Shown here in pieces: positions 41,754 to 50,769 of a stretch of 64,000 bases of DNA. This DNA comes from Avrilella dinanensis (GTDB lineage: Bacteria; Bacteroidota; Bacteroidia; Flavobacteriales; Flavobacteriaceae), in assembly GCF_002807015.1 (NCBI RefSeq), contig NZ_NIPO01000001.1, forward strand, positions 466,352 to 530,351, in the 5' to 3' direction. Each line of letters opens with the position of its first letter. The stretch's first letter is position 1. The notes beneath the pieces were generated by a model. The model did no database searches, was not told the origin of the DNA, and was given only the letters and a program-made list of their open reading frames with translations. A program made the translations under genes and the position numbers.

Positions 41754-42542
41754 ATGAGATACGCTATTCTTACCGCATTTTTAGGTGTGTTTTTTCTAAC
41801 CTCATGTGAGAAAAAACCTCAGGTGGAAGTCCATATCGCACCGGAAGTGATGGACAGTATATACAATAATATTTATGCCGGTGTTCTCCCCTGCCCGGAT
41901 TGTGAAGGGATAGAAACGTATATCAAAATTCACAGAGACAGTACAATTTCACGATATTTTTATTATAAAAACAAAAACAGGCTGCCTGAGTTGAAAATAG
42001 GTACGTGGACAAGAAATGATTCTATATTTACAGCTGAATTTGACCGGGAAAAATTGTTTTATAAGCTGAAAAACGGTCACACGATACTTCGTGTAGGTTC
42101 TGATTTGAAAGAGGTTAAAGGACGATTAGCTGAACAATATATATTCAAAATCACACCGCCCGTTTCAGCCGAAAGCTTTTTGGGCGAATACATTCTGGGC
42201 GATACATTGCAAAAACATCGCAAGTTGTTGATTACCAAAACATCTAAAGAAGATATTCTACAACTTGGATTTTCACTGTATGACTCCAACGACAGCATCG
42301 TTTGTAACAAAAACATTCTCAGCCATTTCACTAAAGAAAAAGCCCTGGAAACAGATTTATCCAAACTTTCAGACAGCTTGTCAGGCAAACTCAAAGTGCT
42401 GTTTACTATGGAAGAAGCTCATGTGTTTTTTGACAACCTGACCGGAACATTCCCGAATTTTTGCGAACAGGATTCCACAATGACGCCCGTCGGAACTTAC
42501 CACAGAATTGAAGATATTAAAGAGATCGATATTGAGGAATAG
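41754..42542 (+). CDS. NlpE-like lipoprotein
   Basis: From the ATG at 41754 this is 262 residues with lipoprotein signal MRYAILTAFLGVFFLTS then Cys18; residues after it (EKKPQ) are not acidic, so it is likely periplasm-facing. The NlpE N-terminal motif YAGVLPCPDCEGIETYIKI follows, with Cys47-x2-Cys50. In E. coli NlpE senses lipoprotein-trafficking and redox or copper stress for Cpx; flavobacteria lack obvious Cpx here. The C-terminal half (FLGEYILGDTLQKHRKLLIT onward) is a second beta domain. Single gene with its own promoter, diverging from guaA. Confidence 0.85.
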   Translation: MRYAILTAFLGVFFLTSCEKKPQVEVHIAPEVMDSIYNNIYAGVLPCPDCEGIETYIKIHRDSTISRYFYYKNKNRLPELKIGTWTRNDSIFTAEFDREKLFYKLKNGHTILRVGSDLKEVKGRLAEQYIFKITPPVSAESFLGEYILGDTLQKHRKLLITKTSKEDILQLGFSLYDSNDSIVCNKNILSHFTKEKALETDLSKLSDSLSGKLKVLFTMEEAHVFFDNLTGTFPNFCEQDSTMTPVGTYHRIEDIKEIDIEE

Positions 42543-42661
42543 AATTTCTAACGGATACATTACAAGGAGGAATTTTTCGGAATTCTAATCTTTAATTATG
42601 TCAAATTATAGCTATTTGACTATATTATTCATACAAGAGTAAATTAATTTCGAAAAAAACA

Positions 42662-44317
42662 CTACACTCCCAAAAGACTTTTTGCATGGGATAATGCCGA
42701 TTTGGAAATTTCTCCACCCGAAAGCATCGAAGCGATTTCCTCTACCCTTTCCGCTTGGTTGAGCAATACGATATCCGAAACCGCTTTTTCCCCGTCTTGC
42801 TGCTTACGGACTTTGTAATGTTGCATTCCTTTAGCTGCCACTTGCGGCAAATGGGTAATGCTGATAACCTGTCGGTTCTTACCGATTTCTTGCATAATTT
42901 CTGCCATTCGGGCAGCTATTTCGCCGGAAACTCCGGTATCTATTTCGTCAAAGATTAAAGTCGGTAAGCTCACATACTGAGCCAGAATAGCTTTCAGTGC
43001 CAGCATAATTCTGGACATTTCGCCACCCGAAGCCGATTTTTTCAATGGTGCAGCCTGAATTCCTTTATTAGCAGAAAACAACACTTCAAGCTGATCAGTT
43101 CCGGAAGCTGAAAAATCTTTCAACGGAATCAGATTAAAAACAAAATGTGCATTCGGCATACCCAAAGGTCTGAGCGTTTCTTCAATATTCCGGGTTAATT
43201 GCGGAATCGTTTTTTTTCGTTTTTGGTGTATTTCGTCGGCTTGCTTACGTAATTTTTGTTTCAACAACTGCTGTTGTTCTTCCAGCTGACTAATTTCAAA
43301 TTCAATATCCTCTACCTCAAAAACCTCCTGATTCAATCGGTCTCGAATAGCCAAAAGTTCTGATACGGTTTTGACCTGATGTTTCTGTTGCAAACGGTAA
43401 ATTTGTTGCAGCTTTCCGGTAATAAATTCTAATGTATCCGGTTCGTGCTGCACTTGCTGAGCCTCACTTTCCACTTCATCAGACAAATCTTTCAACTCAA
43501 TATCCACACTGTTTAAACGGTCGAATAACTGTTGATATTTTTCACTGATTCCGGTCAGTTTCTGCAAGCTTTGTTTCGCTTCATTCAATCGTTGTAAAAT
43601 GCCGTATCCGTCTTCATTTAAAACCGCATAAGTTTTCGCCAACGATTCCTGAATCTGTTCTACATTTTGCAGTTGTTGCAATTGCTCTTCCAGTTCTTCC
43701 TGCTCGCCATCTTTCAGGTCAGCTTCCTGAAGTTCTTGCAACAAAAATGTATTATAATCTTTGGTTTGCAGCAAGTTGTTGAGTTTTTCTGTTTTTTGAT
43801 TCAACGCTTTGCCCAAAGATTTATAAGTGGTAAAATCTGCCTGGTAAGTTTCTTTTTCTTCGGAAATCTGTCCGAAGATATCCAGCAAATCCAACAAATA
43901 ACTTTCTTCATACAAAGCCGTTGTCTGGTGTTGCGAATGAATATCAATCAGCTGTTCCGCCAATAGTTGCAAAACCGGTAGCTTTACCGGCGAATCATTC
44001 ACAAATGCTCTCGATTTTCCGGACGACAAAATCTCTCTCCGGATAATAGTTTCTTCCTCATATTCAAGTTCATTTTGCTCGAAAAAAGGTTTTAAATCAT
44101 ATTCCGGAATATGAAAAACCGCTTCAATGACACATTTATTATCAACATCACGGATTACTCCCAAATCGGCACGCCGCCCCATAACGAGCTGTAAAGCATC
44201 GAGCAAAATAGATTTTCCGGCACCGGTTTCTCCTGTAATTATTGAGAAACCCTGACCGAAATCTACCTCCGATTTTTCAATCAACGTAAAATTCTGAATA
44301 GATAAATGTGTGAGCAT
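42662..44317 (-). CDS. recN: DNA repair protein RecN
   Basis: RecN is an SMC-like ATPase that handles double-strand breaks. The 551-residue protein has Walker A ITGETGAGKSILLDALQ (Gly29-Ser36), a coiled-coil middle (QEELEEQLQQLQNVEQIQES and the later EISQLEEQQQLLKQKLRKQ), signature ASGGEMSRIMLALK, and Walker B TLIFDEIDTGVSGEIA. Length is normal. It is the last gene of the bamD-rpoZ-coaBC-DUF4835-recN operon, five bases after the DUF4835 gene. Confidence 0.97.
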   Translation of the reverse strand: MLTHLSIQNFTLIEKSEVDFGQGFSIITGETGAGKSILLDALQLVMGRRADLGVIRDVDNKCVIEAVFHIPEYDLKPFFEQNELEYEEETIIRREILSSGKSRAFVNDSPVKLPVLQLLAEQLIDIHSQHQTTALYEESYLLDLLDIFGQISEEKETYQADFTTYKSLGKALNQKTEKLNNLLQTKDYNTFLLQELQEADLKDGEQEELEEQLQQLQNVEQIQESLAKTYAVLNEDGYGILQRLNEAKQSLQKLTGISEKYQQLFDRLNSVDIELKDLSDEVESEAQQVQHEPDTLEFITGKLQQIYRLQQKHQVKTVSELLAIRDRLNQEVFEVEDIEFEISQLEEQQQLLKQKLRKQADEIHQKRKKTIPQLTRNIEETLRPLGMPNAHFVFNLIPLKDFSASGTDQLEVLFSANKGIQAAPLKKSASGGEMSRIMLALKAILAQYVSLPTLIFDEIDTGVSGEIAARMAEIMQEIGKNRQVISITHLPQVAAKGMQHYKVRKQQDGEKAVSDIVLLNQAERVEEIASMLSGGEISKSALSHAKSLLGV

Positions 44318-44322
44318 ATCAA

Positions 44323-45210
44323 TTAGAAACTATTCCATTTGGCATTCGCCTGCGGATAAATACGATTGAGCGTTTCTCTGACCGATTGCACGTCATAATC
44401 GGGACCTGCAAGAAAAACAGAGAATATTTCGTCTGCCTTGGCATCAAAAAACACTCTGGTCAATAAAGCATTCGGACGCATATTGTGAATTTGTGCCAAT
44501 GTTTCTATAGATTTTTGCACACCTTGTTTGGCGGCAAGCGGGTTTTCTGCCATTTGATCCATGCCTTCGCGATGATATTCATACAAGGCTTTGCGGTAAT
44601 TCGAATAGGAACTATTCAGCAACTCGGTAATCAGAAAATAACGGCTACTGCGTCCGTCGGCTTGTTGCCAGCCCGAACCGCCTTGCTGCTGAGCCGCACT
44701 CAGAATGCTTTGTGCTGCTGCATAAGACTGATTTCCCCGATTTAAAGAAAATGTGTCGGCATCTAATCCGACAATCATATTGGCATAAAACGACAAAACT
44801 GATACCAATTCCGATTGATAAGCGTTCGGATTGTAATTCAGCGGTTCATTTTCGATGTAAGTAAAATTAAATCTTTCGTCTTTCCAGTTAAATACTGGCG
44901 AATTGTAATCAGAATTGTAAACAGGTCGTGAAGAAATAACCTGCAACATGGCTTTAAAATCATTGTTATTCTGTTCCTGAATAAAAATGATGATACTGCA
45001 ATTAATTTTTTCGTTGAAGTTGTAGTTTTGGTTTGTCCACTGCGTATTGTTCATGAAATTGGTAACAGCACTTTCCAAAGTGTTGAATATACGGCGGTCA
45101 TTGGTCTGAATACTCTCGGTATTAATGGTTACTGTACAATTCAACTCTTGTGCCTGCATGGTGTAAACAGCTAAAAAAAATGTCAGGAAAATGTACACTA
45201 ACTTATTCAT
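44323..45210 (-). CDS. DUF4835 exported protein
   Basis: The 295-residue protein begins with a signal peptide (MNKLVYIFLTFFLAVYTMQA) and then ELNCTVTINTESIQTNDRRI, the start of the Bacteroidota family DUF4835. Conserved stretches are FTYIENEPLNYNPNAYQSEL and VSVLSFYANMIVGLDADTFS. The family is restricted to Bacteroidota, and is nearly always found between coaBC and recN. Function is unknown; it is secreted to the periplasm or outer membrane. It overlaps the coaBC gene by eight bases. Confidence 0.92.
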   Translation of the reverse strand: MNKLVYIFLTFFLAVYTMQAQELNCTVTINTESIQTNDRRIFNTLESAVTNFMNNTQWTNQNYNFNEKINCSIIIFIQEQNNNDFKAMLQVISSRPVYNSDYNSPVFNWKDERFNFTYIENEPLNYNPNAYQSELVSVLSFYANMIVGLDADTFSLNRGNQSYAAAQSILSAAQQQGGSGWQQADGRSSRYFLITELLNSSYSNYRKALYEYHREGMDQMAENPLAAKQGVQKSIETLAQIHNMRPNALLTRVFFDAKADEIFSVFLAGPDYDVQSVRETLNRIYPQANAKWNSF

Positions 45211-46411
45211 AATGAGTAATTATTTGTTCAATTATTGCTTCTGCTACTTTCGTTTTTGACATCAATGGCAATGATTCGGCTTGTTTATTTTTAAAAACAA
45301 AAGTTACTTTGTTGGTATCTGTGCCAAAACCTGCTCCGGAATCATTCAGCGAATTTAAAACGATTAAGTCTGCATTTTTCTTCTGTAATTTTTGTTGGGC
45401 ATTTTCCAACTCATTCTCGGTTTCCAGTGCAAATCCAATCACTAACTGATGTGTTTTTTGCTGCCCTAAAGTTGCCAGTATATCCGGATTTTTTTCTAAT
45501 TCAATCTGCATAGTACCAGCTGATTTTTTGATTTTCTGCTCGGCTTTATGTTTTGGTTTGTAATCTGCAACTGCTGCCGATGCAATAAAAACATCTGTTG
45601 TAGCAAATGTTTTTTCACAGGCATCAAACATTTCCTGAGCCGTCTGCACCCTTACCCAATGAATAGAAGTATTTTCGGGTTGCAAATTTGTCGGTCCGCT
45701 AACCAAGGTTACTTCTGCCCCTCTCTCTGCGGCTGCTTCAGCCAGTTCAAATCCCATTTTTCCGCTCGAATGATTTCCTATAAAACGTACGGGGTCAATG
45801 GGTTCGTATGTTGGTCCGGCAGTAATTGTTATTTTTTTTCCGCTCAATGGTTTACCGGCACAAAAATGGTTTTCAATATGGCGGAATATCGTTTCCGGTT
45901 CAGCCATTCTGCCCTCGCCTGTCAAACCTGATGCCAGTTCGCCTGATTCGGCAGGAATAAGTATATTTCCGAACGATTGTAACCGGGAAATATTGTTTTT
46001 CGTGGACGGATGCTGATACATATCCAAATCCATTGCCGGAGCAAACATTACCGGGGTTTTTGCTGACATATATACAGCCATCAATAGATTATCACATTGT
46101 CCGTTGACCATTTTCGCCATAGTGTTGGCAGTTGCCGGAGCGATAATCAGTAAATCAGCCCATTGAGCGATTTCGACATGGTTGTTCCAGCTTACAGTCG
46201 ATGCTGAGCGATGAATCAAATCAACATACACCGGTTTTTTAGATAAAGTTGAAAGCGTGAGCGGAGTGACAAACTCGGCGGCATCAGGGGTCATAACCAC
46301 CTGAACTTCAGCACCAGACTTGACCAACAATCTGACCAAATACGCTGTTTTGTAGGCAGCGATTCCGGCAGTAACGCCAAGTACAATATGTTTTCCGCTC
46401 AGAGAATTCAT
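45203..46411 (-). CDS. coaBC: Bifunctional phosphopantothenoylcysteine decarboxylase/synthetase
   Basis: CoaBC performs two steps of coenzyme A synthesis: CTP-dependent joining of cysteine to phosphopantothenate (CoaB), then FMN-dependent decarboxylation (CoaC). The 402-residue protein starts HIVLGVTAGIAAYKTAYLV, with the catalytic His in NNHVEIAQWADLLIIAPATA and the substrate-clamp PAMDLDMYQHPS. The CoaB half has ITAGPTYEPIDPVRFIGNHS and KMGFELAEAA. Overlaps DUF4835 by eight bases and follows rpoZ by three. Confidence 0.97.
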   Translation of the reverse strand: MNSLSGKHIVLGVTAGIAAYKTAYLVRLLVKSGAEVQVVMTPDAAEFVTPLTLSTLSKKPVYVDLIHRSASTVSWNNHVEIAQWADLLIIAPATANTMAKMVNGQCDNLLMAVYMSAKTPVMFAPAMDLDMYQHPSTKNNISRLQSFGNILIPAESGELASGLTGEGRMAEPETIFRHIENHFCAGKPLSGKKITITAGPTYEPIDPVRFIGNHSSGKMGFELAEAAAERGAEVTLVSGPTNLQPENTSIHWVRVQTAQEMFDACEKTFATTDVFIASAAVADYKPKHKAEQKIKKSAGTMQIELEKNPDILATLGQQKTHQLVIGFALETENELENAQQKLQKKNADLIVLNSLNDSGAGFGTDTNKVTFVFKNKQAESLPLMSKTKVAEAIIEQIITHYE

Positions 46412-46414
46412 TGA

Positions 46415-46735
46415 TTATTTGTTATCTACTTCGGTGTAGGTAATTTTTCCTTGCAACCACTCTTCTATGGCTAATGCCTGAGGTTTAGGTAATCTTTCGT
46501 AAAATTTAGATACTTCGATTTGCTCTTTGTTTTCAAAAACTTCTTCTAAGCTATCGTTGTATGTAGCAAATTCATCTAATTTTCCCACCAGCTCTTTTTT
46601 GATTTCCACACCGATTTGTGTAGCTCTTTTAGAAATGATGTTTATCGCTCTGTAGATATTTCCCGCAGGTGCCTCGATTTCAGCCTTGTTATACGTGATT
46701 GTATTGTTTGCTGCTTTGGTGTTTTTTAAATCCAT
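46415..46735 (-). CDS. rpoZ: RNA polymerase omega subunit, Bacteroidota type
   Basis: A 106-residue protein starting MDLKNTKAANNTITYNKAEI with the omega core GNIYRAINIISKRATQIGVE. This is the form found in Bacteroidota, longer than and divergent from E. coli omega. It helps assemble RNA polymerase. Its C-terminal KFYERLPKPQALAIEEWLQG is also conserved in the group. It lies between bamD (four bases) and coaBC (three bases). Confidence 0.95.
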   Translation of the reverse strand: MDLKNTKAANNTITYNKAEIEAPAGNIYRAINIISKRATQIGVEIKKELVGKLDEFATYNDSLEEVFENKEQIEVSKFYERLPKPQALAIEEWLQGKITYTEVDNK

Positions 46736-46739
46736 TTTT

Positions 46740-47552
46740 CTATTTTGATTTTGTAAATTGAGTCAGTTCTTTTTCTATTCTTTGTAGCTGTCTGTCAGCC
46801 TGTTCTTTGTATTTTGTATTGTCATCGTAGGCAATCAGCTGGTTATAATAAGTAACTGCCTTATTCAGCCTTTCCTGCATTTTTCCGTACACACTGTTTA
46901 TTGCCAGTTTGTATGCCGAATCAAATTTGTAGTACAAGGCATCTTCTTTATATTCGCCTGAAGGATAATCTCTCAGAAAATTATCTAGAGCAACGATGGC
47001 TGCGTTGTAATCTCTGGTATATTCACCGATAGTATTGTATAGTTTGGCGTTTTCATAGGCTTTTTTCTCCAGCCTGGTATTGAGCTCATACTTCATTTTC
47101 TGGGCGTCCATATATAAGGACGAATTCGGAAAACTTCTGGTAAACTCATTAAATTTTTCTATGGCTTCGTGCGTAATATGCTGGTCGGTCGAATAGCTTT
47201 CAGATTGGTTATACAAAGCCATTGCATTCATATACAACATCTGTTCTCTGAAGGTACTGCTTGGAAAAAGCATATTAAATTTGTTCGTTACCGGAGCTAC
47301 CAGTTCGTATTTTTTTCGCTCATTGAGTGCCGTAACATAATTCACGAACATCTCTTCCCGCTCAGGTTTCCAGCCTTCTTTTTTCTCAATTAATTCGTAC
47401 AAATTAGCAGCTTTGCTAAAATTTCCTTCTTCGAACAATTGATTAGCAATAGCCAGCTGATGCTCAACATCATCAGACTTTACCGCCTTCTGATAAGTGG
47501 AACAACCAACCAAAACCCATGCGAAACCAATTACGAGTGCGTATTTCTTCAT
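46740..47552 (-). CDS. bamD: Outer-membrane protein assembly factor BamD
   Basis: BamD is an essential lipoprotein of the BAM complex that inserts beta-barrels into the outer membrane. From the ATG at 47552 it is 270 residues with signal MKKYALVIGFAWVLVG and lipidated Cys17; the earlier frame start at 47603 lies in a promoter box. TPR-like repeats follow: ANQLFEEGNFSKAANLYELI, FNEFTRSFPNSSLYMDAQKM, and LDNFLRDYPSGEYKEDALYY. It is the first gene of the operon. Confidence 0.96.
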   Translation of the reverse strand: MKKYALVIGFAWVLVGCSTYQKAVKSDDVEHQLAIANQLFEEGNFSKAANLYELIEKKEGWKPEREEMFVNYVTALNERKKYELVAPVTNKFNMLFPSSTFREQMLYMNAMALYNQSESYSTDQHITHEAIEKFNEFTRSFPNSSLYMDAQKMKYELNTRLEKKAYENAKLYNTIGEYTRDYNAAIVALDNFLRDYPSGEYKEDALYYKFDSAYKLAINSVYGKMQERLNKAVTYYNQLIAYDDNTKYKEQADRQLQRIEKELTQFTKSK

Positions 47553-47862
47553 ATAATGATTTTTTGTGCCCTTGCCATATTTACACAACAAAAGCAAATG
47601 CAAATTTAATACTTATCTTATTATGTTACAACCTATTTTTTCAAGTTTATTAACTCAGGTCGCTAAATTATACATTATGATATATATCGATGTTAATATC
47701 ATGATAAAGAAATCTGTTTAAAAGTTGGCATAATGATTGACCTATTATAAACCGCCGAAGCAAGGTAAAAACATAAAATACTGTACATCAACAATATAAA
47801 CATTTATCAGCAAACAAACTGATTACAGCTATTACAAAAACTGACAAACTGACATTAAAAAT
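47553..47862. other. 310-bp divergent region between bamD and lon
   Basis: On the bamD side there is a TAAATTTG box at 47601-47608. Toward lon I see no exact TAnnTTTG box in the 250 bases upstream. TTGGCATAATGATTGACC near 47725 loosely resembles a -24/-12 site but lacks the GC pair. No gene is seen. Confidence 0.6.
47601..47608 (-). promoter_or_regulatory. Bacteroidota -7 box TAAATTTG (bamD operon)
   Basis: TAnnTTTG on the minus strand, 48 bases before the bamD ATG at 47552; it overlaps the alternative ATG at 47603. Confidence 0.55.
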
Positions 47863-50316
47863 ATGACAAAACAGAAATTAATATCATTAGCCGAAATATC
47901 TTTACAGGATTTAGATCCCGATGCAGAATTTATTCCGTTACTTTCGCCCGAAGACGAGGAAGAAATGAATAAAGAAACATTGCCGGACGAACTTCCTATA
48001 TTACCACTCAGAAATATGGTCATGTTTCCGGGCGTGGTTATTCCCATTACAGCCGGAAGAGATAAATCTATCGAATTAATCAAATATGCCAATTCCGGAA
48101 ATAAGGTTTTGGGCGTAGTCGCTCAAATCAATGAAGAAACGGAAGACCCGGGAATTAACGATATACATAAAATCGGAACAGTCGCTCAGATTCTGAAAAC
48201 GTTGAAATTACCTGACGGAAATACAACTATCATTTTACAGGGTAAAAAACGTTTTGAGATTGACCACCTCACGCAGGAAACACCTTTTCTCAAAGCAAAA
48301 ATAAAATCTTTGCCGGAAAGTCGTCCAATAGCTGACGATGCTGAATTCAAAGCAATTATTGACGGCATCAAAGATACTTCACTGGAAATCATTACAGAAA
48401 ATCCGAACATTCCGACCGAAGCGTCTTTTGCTATTAAAAATATCGAAAGCAGTTCTTTCCTTGTCAATTTTGTTTCTTCCAACATTCAGTTGCCCGTCGA
48501 AGAAAAACAGCAAATCCTGGAAATGGACGATTTGAAAGAGAGAGCATTGATTACTTTGCAGAAACTCAATCTTGAGCTTCAAAAACTCAATCTGAAAAAC
48601 GACATTCAGTCCAAGGTAAGAATGGATTTAGACCAGCAGCAAAAAGAATATTTTCTGCATCAGCAAATCAAAACTATTCAGGAAGAATTGGGCGGATTTT
48701 CGCATGAGCAGGAAATTGAGGATATGCGAAAAAAAGCCAAAGCCAAAAAGTGGGACGAGAAAATCGCTGAGCATTTCGACAAAGAATTATCGAAATTACA
48801 ACGAATGAATCCACAAGTTGCTGAATTTGCTATCCAACGGAATTATCTCGAATTGCTATTAGAATTGCCTTGGAATGAATACAGCAAAGATAAATTTGAC
48901 CTGAACAATGCTCAGAAAGTATTAAACAAAGACCACTACGGACTGGAAGATGTCAAAAAAAGAGTTATCGAACACATGGCTGTGCTAAAACTCAGAAATG
49001 ACATGAAAGCCCCGATATTGTGCTTGTATGGTCCGCCGGGAGTAGGAAAAACGTCTATCGGAAAATCTATAGCCAAGGCTTTAGGCAGAGAATACGTTCG
49101 TATTTCACTGGGTGGATTGCGTGACGAAGCCGAAATCAGAGGTCACAGAAAAACGTATATCGGGGCGATGCCCGGACGGATTATCCAATCGATTAAAAAA
49201 GCTAAAACGTCCAATCCTGTTTTCTTATTAGATGAAATCGACAAATTGTCACACTCCAATCACGGCGACCCGTCATCAGCGATGCTCGAAGTGTTGGACC
49301 CTGAACAAAATCATGAGTTTTATGACAATTTCCTCGAAATGGGATACGATTTGTCTAAAGTGATGTTTATCGCCACTTCAAATAGCCTGAATACCATTCA
49401 GCCTGCTTTGCTCGACCGTATGGAAATCATCGAAATGAATGGCTACACCATTGAAGAAAAAATCGAAATTGCTCGCAAACATTTACTACCTAAACAATTG
49501 AAAGAACACGGATTAGATGCAAAATCCCTCACATTGTCGAAAAAAGAACTGGAGTTTATCATTACCCGCTACACCAGAGAATCCGGTGTGAGAAGGTTGG
49601 AAAAACAAATTGCTAATCTGGTTCGGGGTATTGCGAAATCGGTTGTTATGGGCGAAGAAGTAAAAAATAAACTGAGCAGCGAAGAAATCATCGAAATACT
49701 GGGCAAACCGAAATTTCATCATGATTTATACGAAAATAATGAAACAGCCGGAGTAGTTACCGGCTTGGCATGGACAAGAGTAGGCGGCGACATTCTGTAT
49801 ATCGAATCGATACTTTCAAAAGGTAAAGGAGGCTTGTCTATGACCGGAAATCTGGGTAATGTAATGAAAGAATCTGCAACCATTGCTTTGGAATATATCA
49901 AAGCCAATGCAGGCGAACTCGGGTTAGATGATGAGATATTTGAAAAATATAAAATTCACGTTCACGTGCCGGAAGGTGCCACACCAAAAGACGGACCAAG
50001 TGCCGGCATTGCTATGCTGACCTCAATGTTATCAACATTTACACAAAGAAAAGTAAAGAAAAATATCGCTATGACAGGCGAAATCACGTTAAGAGGAAAA
50101 GTATTACCGGTAGGCGGAATCAAAGAAAAAATTCTGGCTGCCAAACGTGCTAATATCAAAGAGATTATTCTTTGCAAAGAAAACCAACGCGATATTGGCG
50201 AAATCAAACCAGAATACCTGAAAGGATTGACTTTCTATTATGTAGAAAACATGAGGGAAGTAGTAGATTTGGCTTTGACCAAACAAAAAGTCAAAAATGC
50301 GAAATCGTTTTTGTAG
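47863..50316 (+). CDS. lon: ATP-dependent protease Lon
   Basis: Lon degrades misfolded and regulatory proteins in the cytoplasm. The 817-residue protein has the LonN domain from PILPLRNMVMFPGVVIPITA, a helical linker, the AAA+ module with Walker A GPPGVGKT (390-397) and Walker B PVFLLDEIDK, and the protease domain with catalytic Ser713 in DGPSAGIAM and Lys756 in GGIKEKIL. An acidic N-terminal extension (DPDAEFIPLLSPEDEEEMNK) precedes the LonN domain and is typical of Bacteroidota. Single gene; no standard promoter box was seen. Confidence 0.98.
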   Translation: MTKQKLISLAEISLQDLDPDAEFIPLLSPEDEEEMNKETLPDELPILPLRNMVMFPGVVIPITAGRDKSIELIKYANSGNKVLGVVAQINEETEDPGINDIHKIGTVAQILKTLKLPDGNTTIILQGKKRFEIDHLTQETPFLKAKIKSLPESRPIADDAEFKAIIDGIKDTSLEIITENPNIPTEASFAIKNIESSSFLVNFVSSNIQLPVEEKQQILEMDDLKERALITLQKLNLELQKLNLKNDIQSKVRMDLDQQQKEYFLHQQIKTIQEELGGFSHEQEIEDMRKKAKAKKWDEKIAEHFDKELSKLQRMNPQVAEFAIQRNYLELLLELPWNEYSKDKFDLNNAQKVLNKDHYGLEDVKKRVIEHMAVLKLRNDMKAPILCLYGPPGVGKTSIGKSIAKALGREYVRISLGGLRDEAEIRGHRKTYIGAMPGRIIQSIKKAKTSNPVFLLDEIDKLSHSNHGDPSSAMLEVLDPEQNHEFYDNFLEMGYDLSKVMFIATSNSLNTIQPALLDRMEIIEMNGYTIEEKIEIARKHLLPKQLKEHGLDAKSLTLSKKELEFIITRYTRESGVRRLEKQIANLVRGIAKSVVMGEEVKNKLSSEEIIEILGKPKFHHDLYENNETAGVVTGLAWTRVGGDILYIESILSKGKGGLSMTGNLGNVMKESATIALEYIKANAGELGLDDEIFEKYKIHVHVPEGATPKDGPSAGIAMLTSMLSTFTQRKVKKNIAMTGEITLRGKVLPVGGIKEKILAAKRANIKEIILCKENQRDIGEIKPEYLKGLTFYYVENMREVVDLALTKQKVKNAKSFL

Positions 50317-50527
50317 TAATCAATTCCAAAAAGTAATATTTGGTCACAAAGGCTCAAAGAATATACTTAGCGTAGAAACCACTCTCTGTCTTAGCTTAGC
50401 TGCTAAAAAATTGAAGTATCATATTTATCATTCCATAGGAATCTCTGTAGTATTTACAGAGATTCCTACAGAATGCAAGTTATGCGATTAATTTAAAACT
50501 TTCAGTTATTCCAACTCTAAACAGGCT
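50317..50527. other. 211-bp intergenic region after lon with repeats
   Basis: It holds a GGTCACAAAGGCTCAAAGA segment of a common flavobacterial filler type (50341-50359), a perfect 13-bp hairpin at 50437-50467, and a MITE-end fragment at 50518-50529. No gene is seen. Confidence 0.5.
50437..50467. other. Perfect 13-bp inverted repeat
   Basis: AGGAATCTCTGTA (50437-50449) is the exact complement of TACAGAGATTCCT (50455-50467), loop GTATT. It lies 121 bases after lon. No long T-run follows on either strand, so a terminator role is weak. Confidence 0.5.
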
Positions 50528-50529
50528 CT
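50518..50529. repeat. MITE-end fragment overlapping a stop codon
   Basis: TAAACAGGCTCT matches the right end of the element at 4712-4877. The TAG stop of the leftward gene (50528-50530) lies partly in it, so the repeat end begins at the stop. Confidence 0.5.
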
Positions 50530-50764
50530 AAATATCCTGTTCTTCGTAAAAACTGATTTCTTTATCATAAAAAGCCTGTGCCTGGTCAATCAAATGTTCC
50601 ATTTCTTCTTCCAGTTCATTTTCATCACTTTCATCGACCGGTTCCAAAAAGGTCAAATCGCCGTCCTCAAGATTGATGATAAATCTGGGGTAATCCAAAT
50701 GAATAACAAATATAGCATCTGGAAAATTGCTGTTATCAGCTAAAACAAATTGTGGTAAATTCAT
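50528..50764 (-). CDS. Small conserved flavobacterial protein, acidic
   Basis: A 78-residue protein, MNLPQFVLADNSNFPDAIFV, then IHLDYPRFIINLEDGDLTFL, and an acidic helical tail ESDENELEEEMEHLIDQA. Beta then alpha pattern; no signal peptide or membrane helix. It resembles short unnamed flavobacterial proteins I have seen next to MATE genes but I do not recognise a named family. It lies 5 bases after the MATE gene stop on the same strand and so is cotranscribed. Its stop codon is part of a repeat end. Confidence 0.6.
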   Translation of the reverse strand: MNLPQFVLADNSNFPDAIFVIHLDYPRFIINLEDGDLTFLEPVDESDENELEEEMEHLIDQAQAFYDKEISFYEEQDI

Positions 50765-50769
50765 GATAT

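Noticed and set aside
47715..47745. TTGGCATAATGATTGACC as a sigma-54 type promoter for lon
   Set aside because: It has the GG of the -24 element but lacks the GC pair of -12, and Bacteroidota rarely use sigma-54 for lon.
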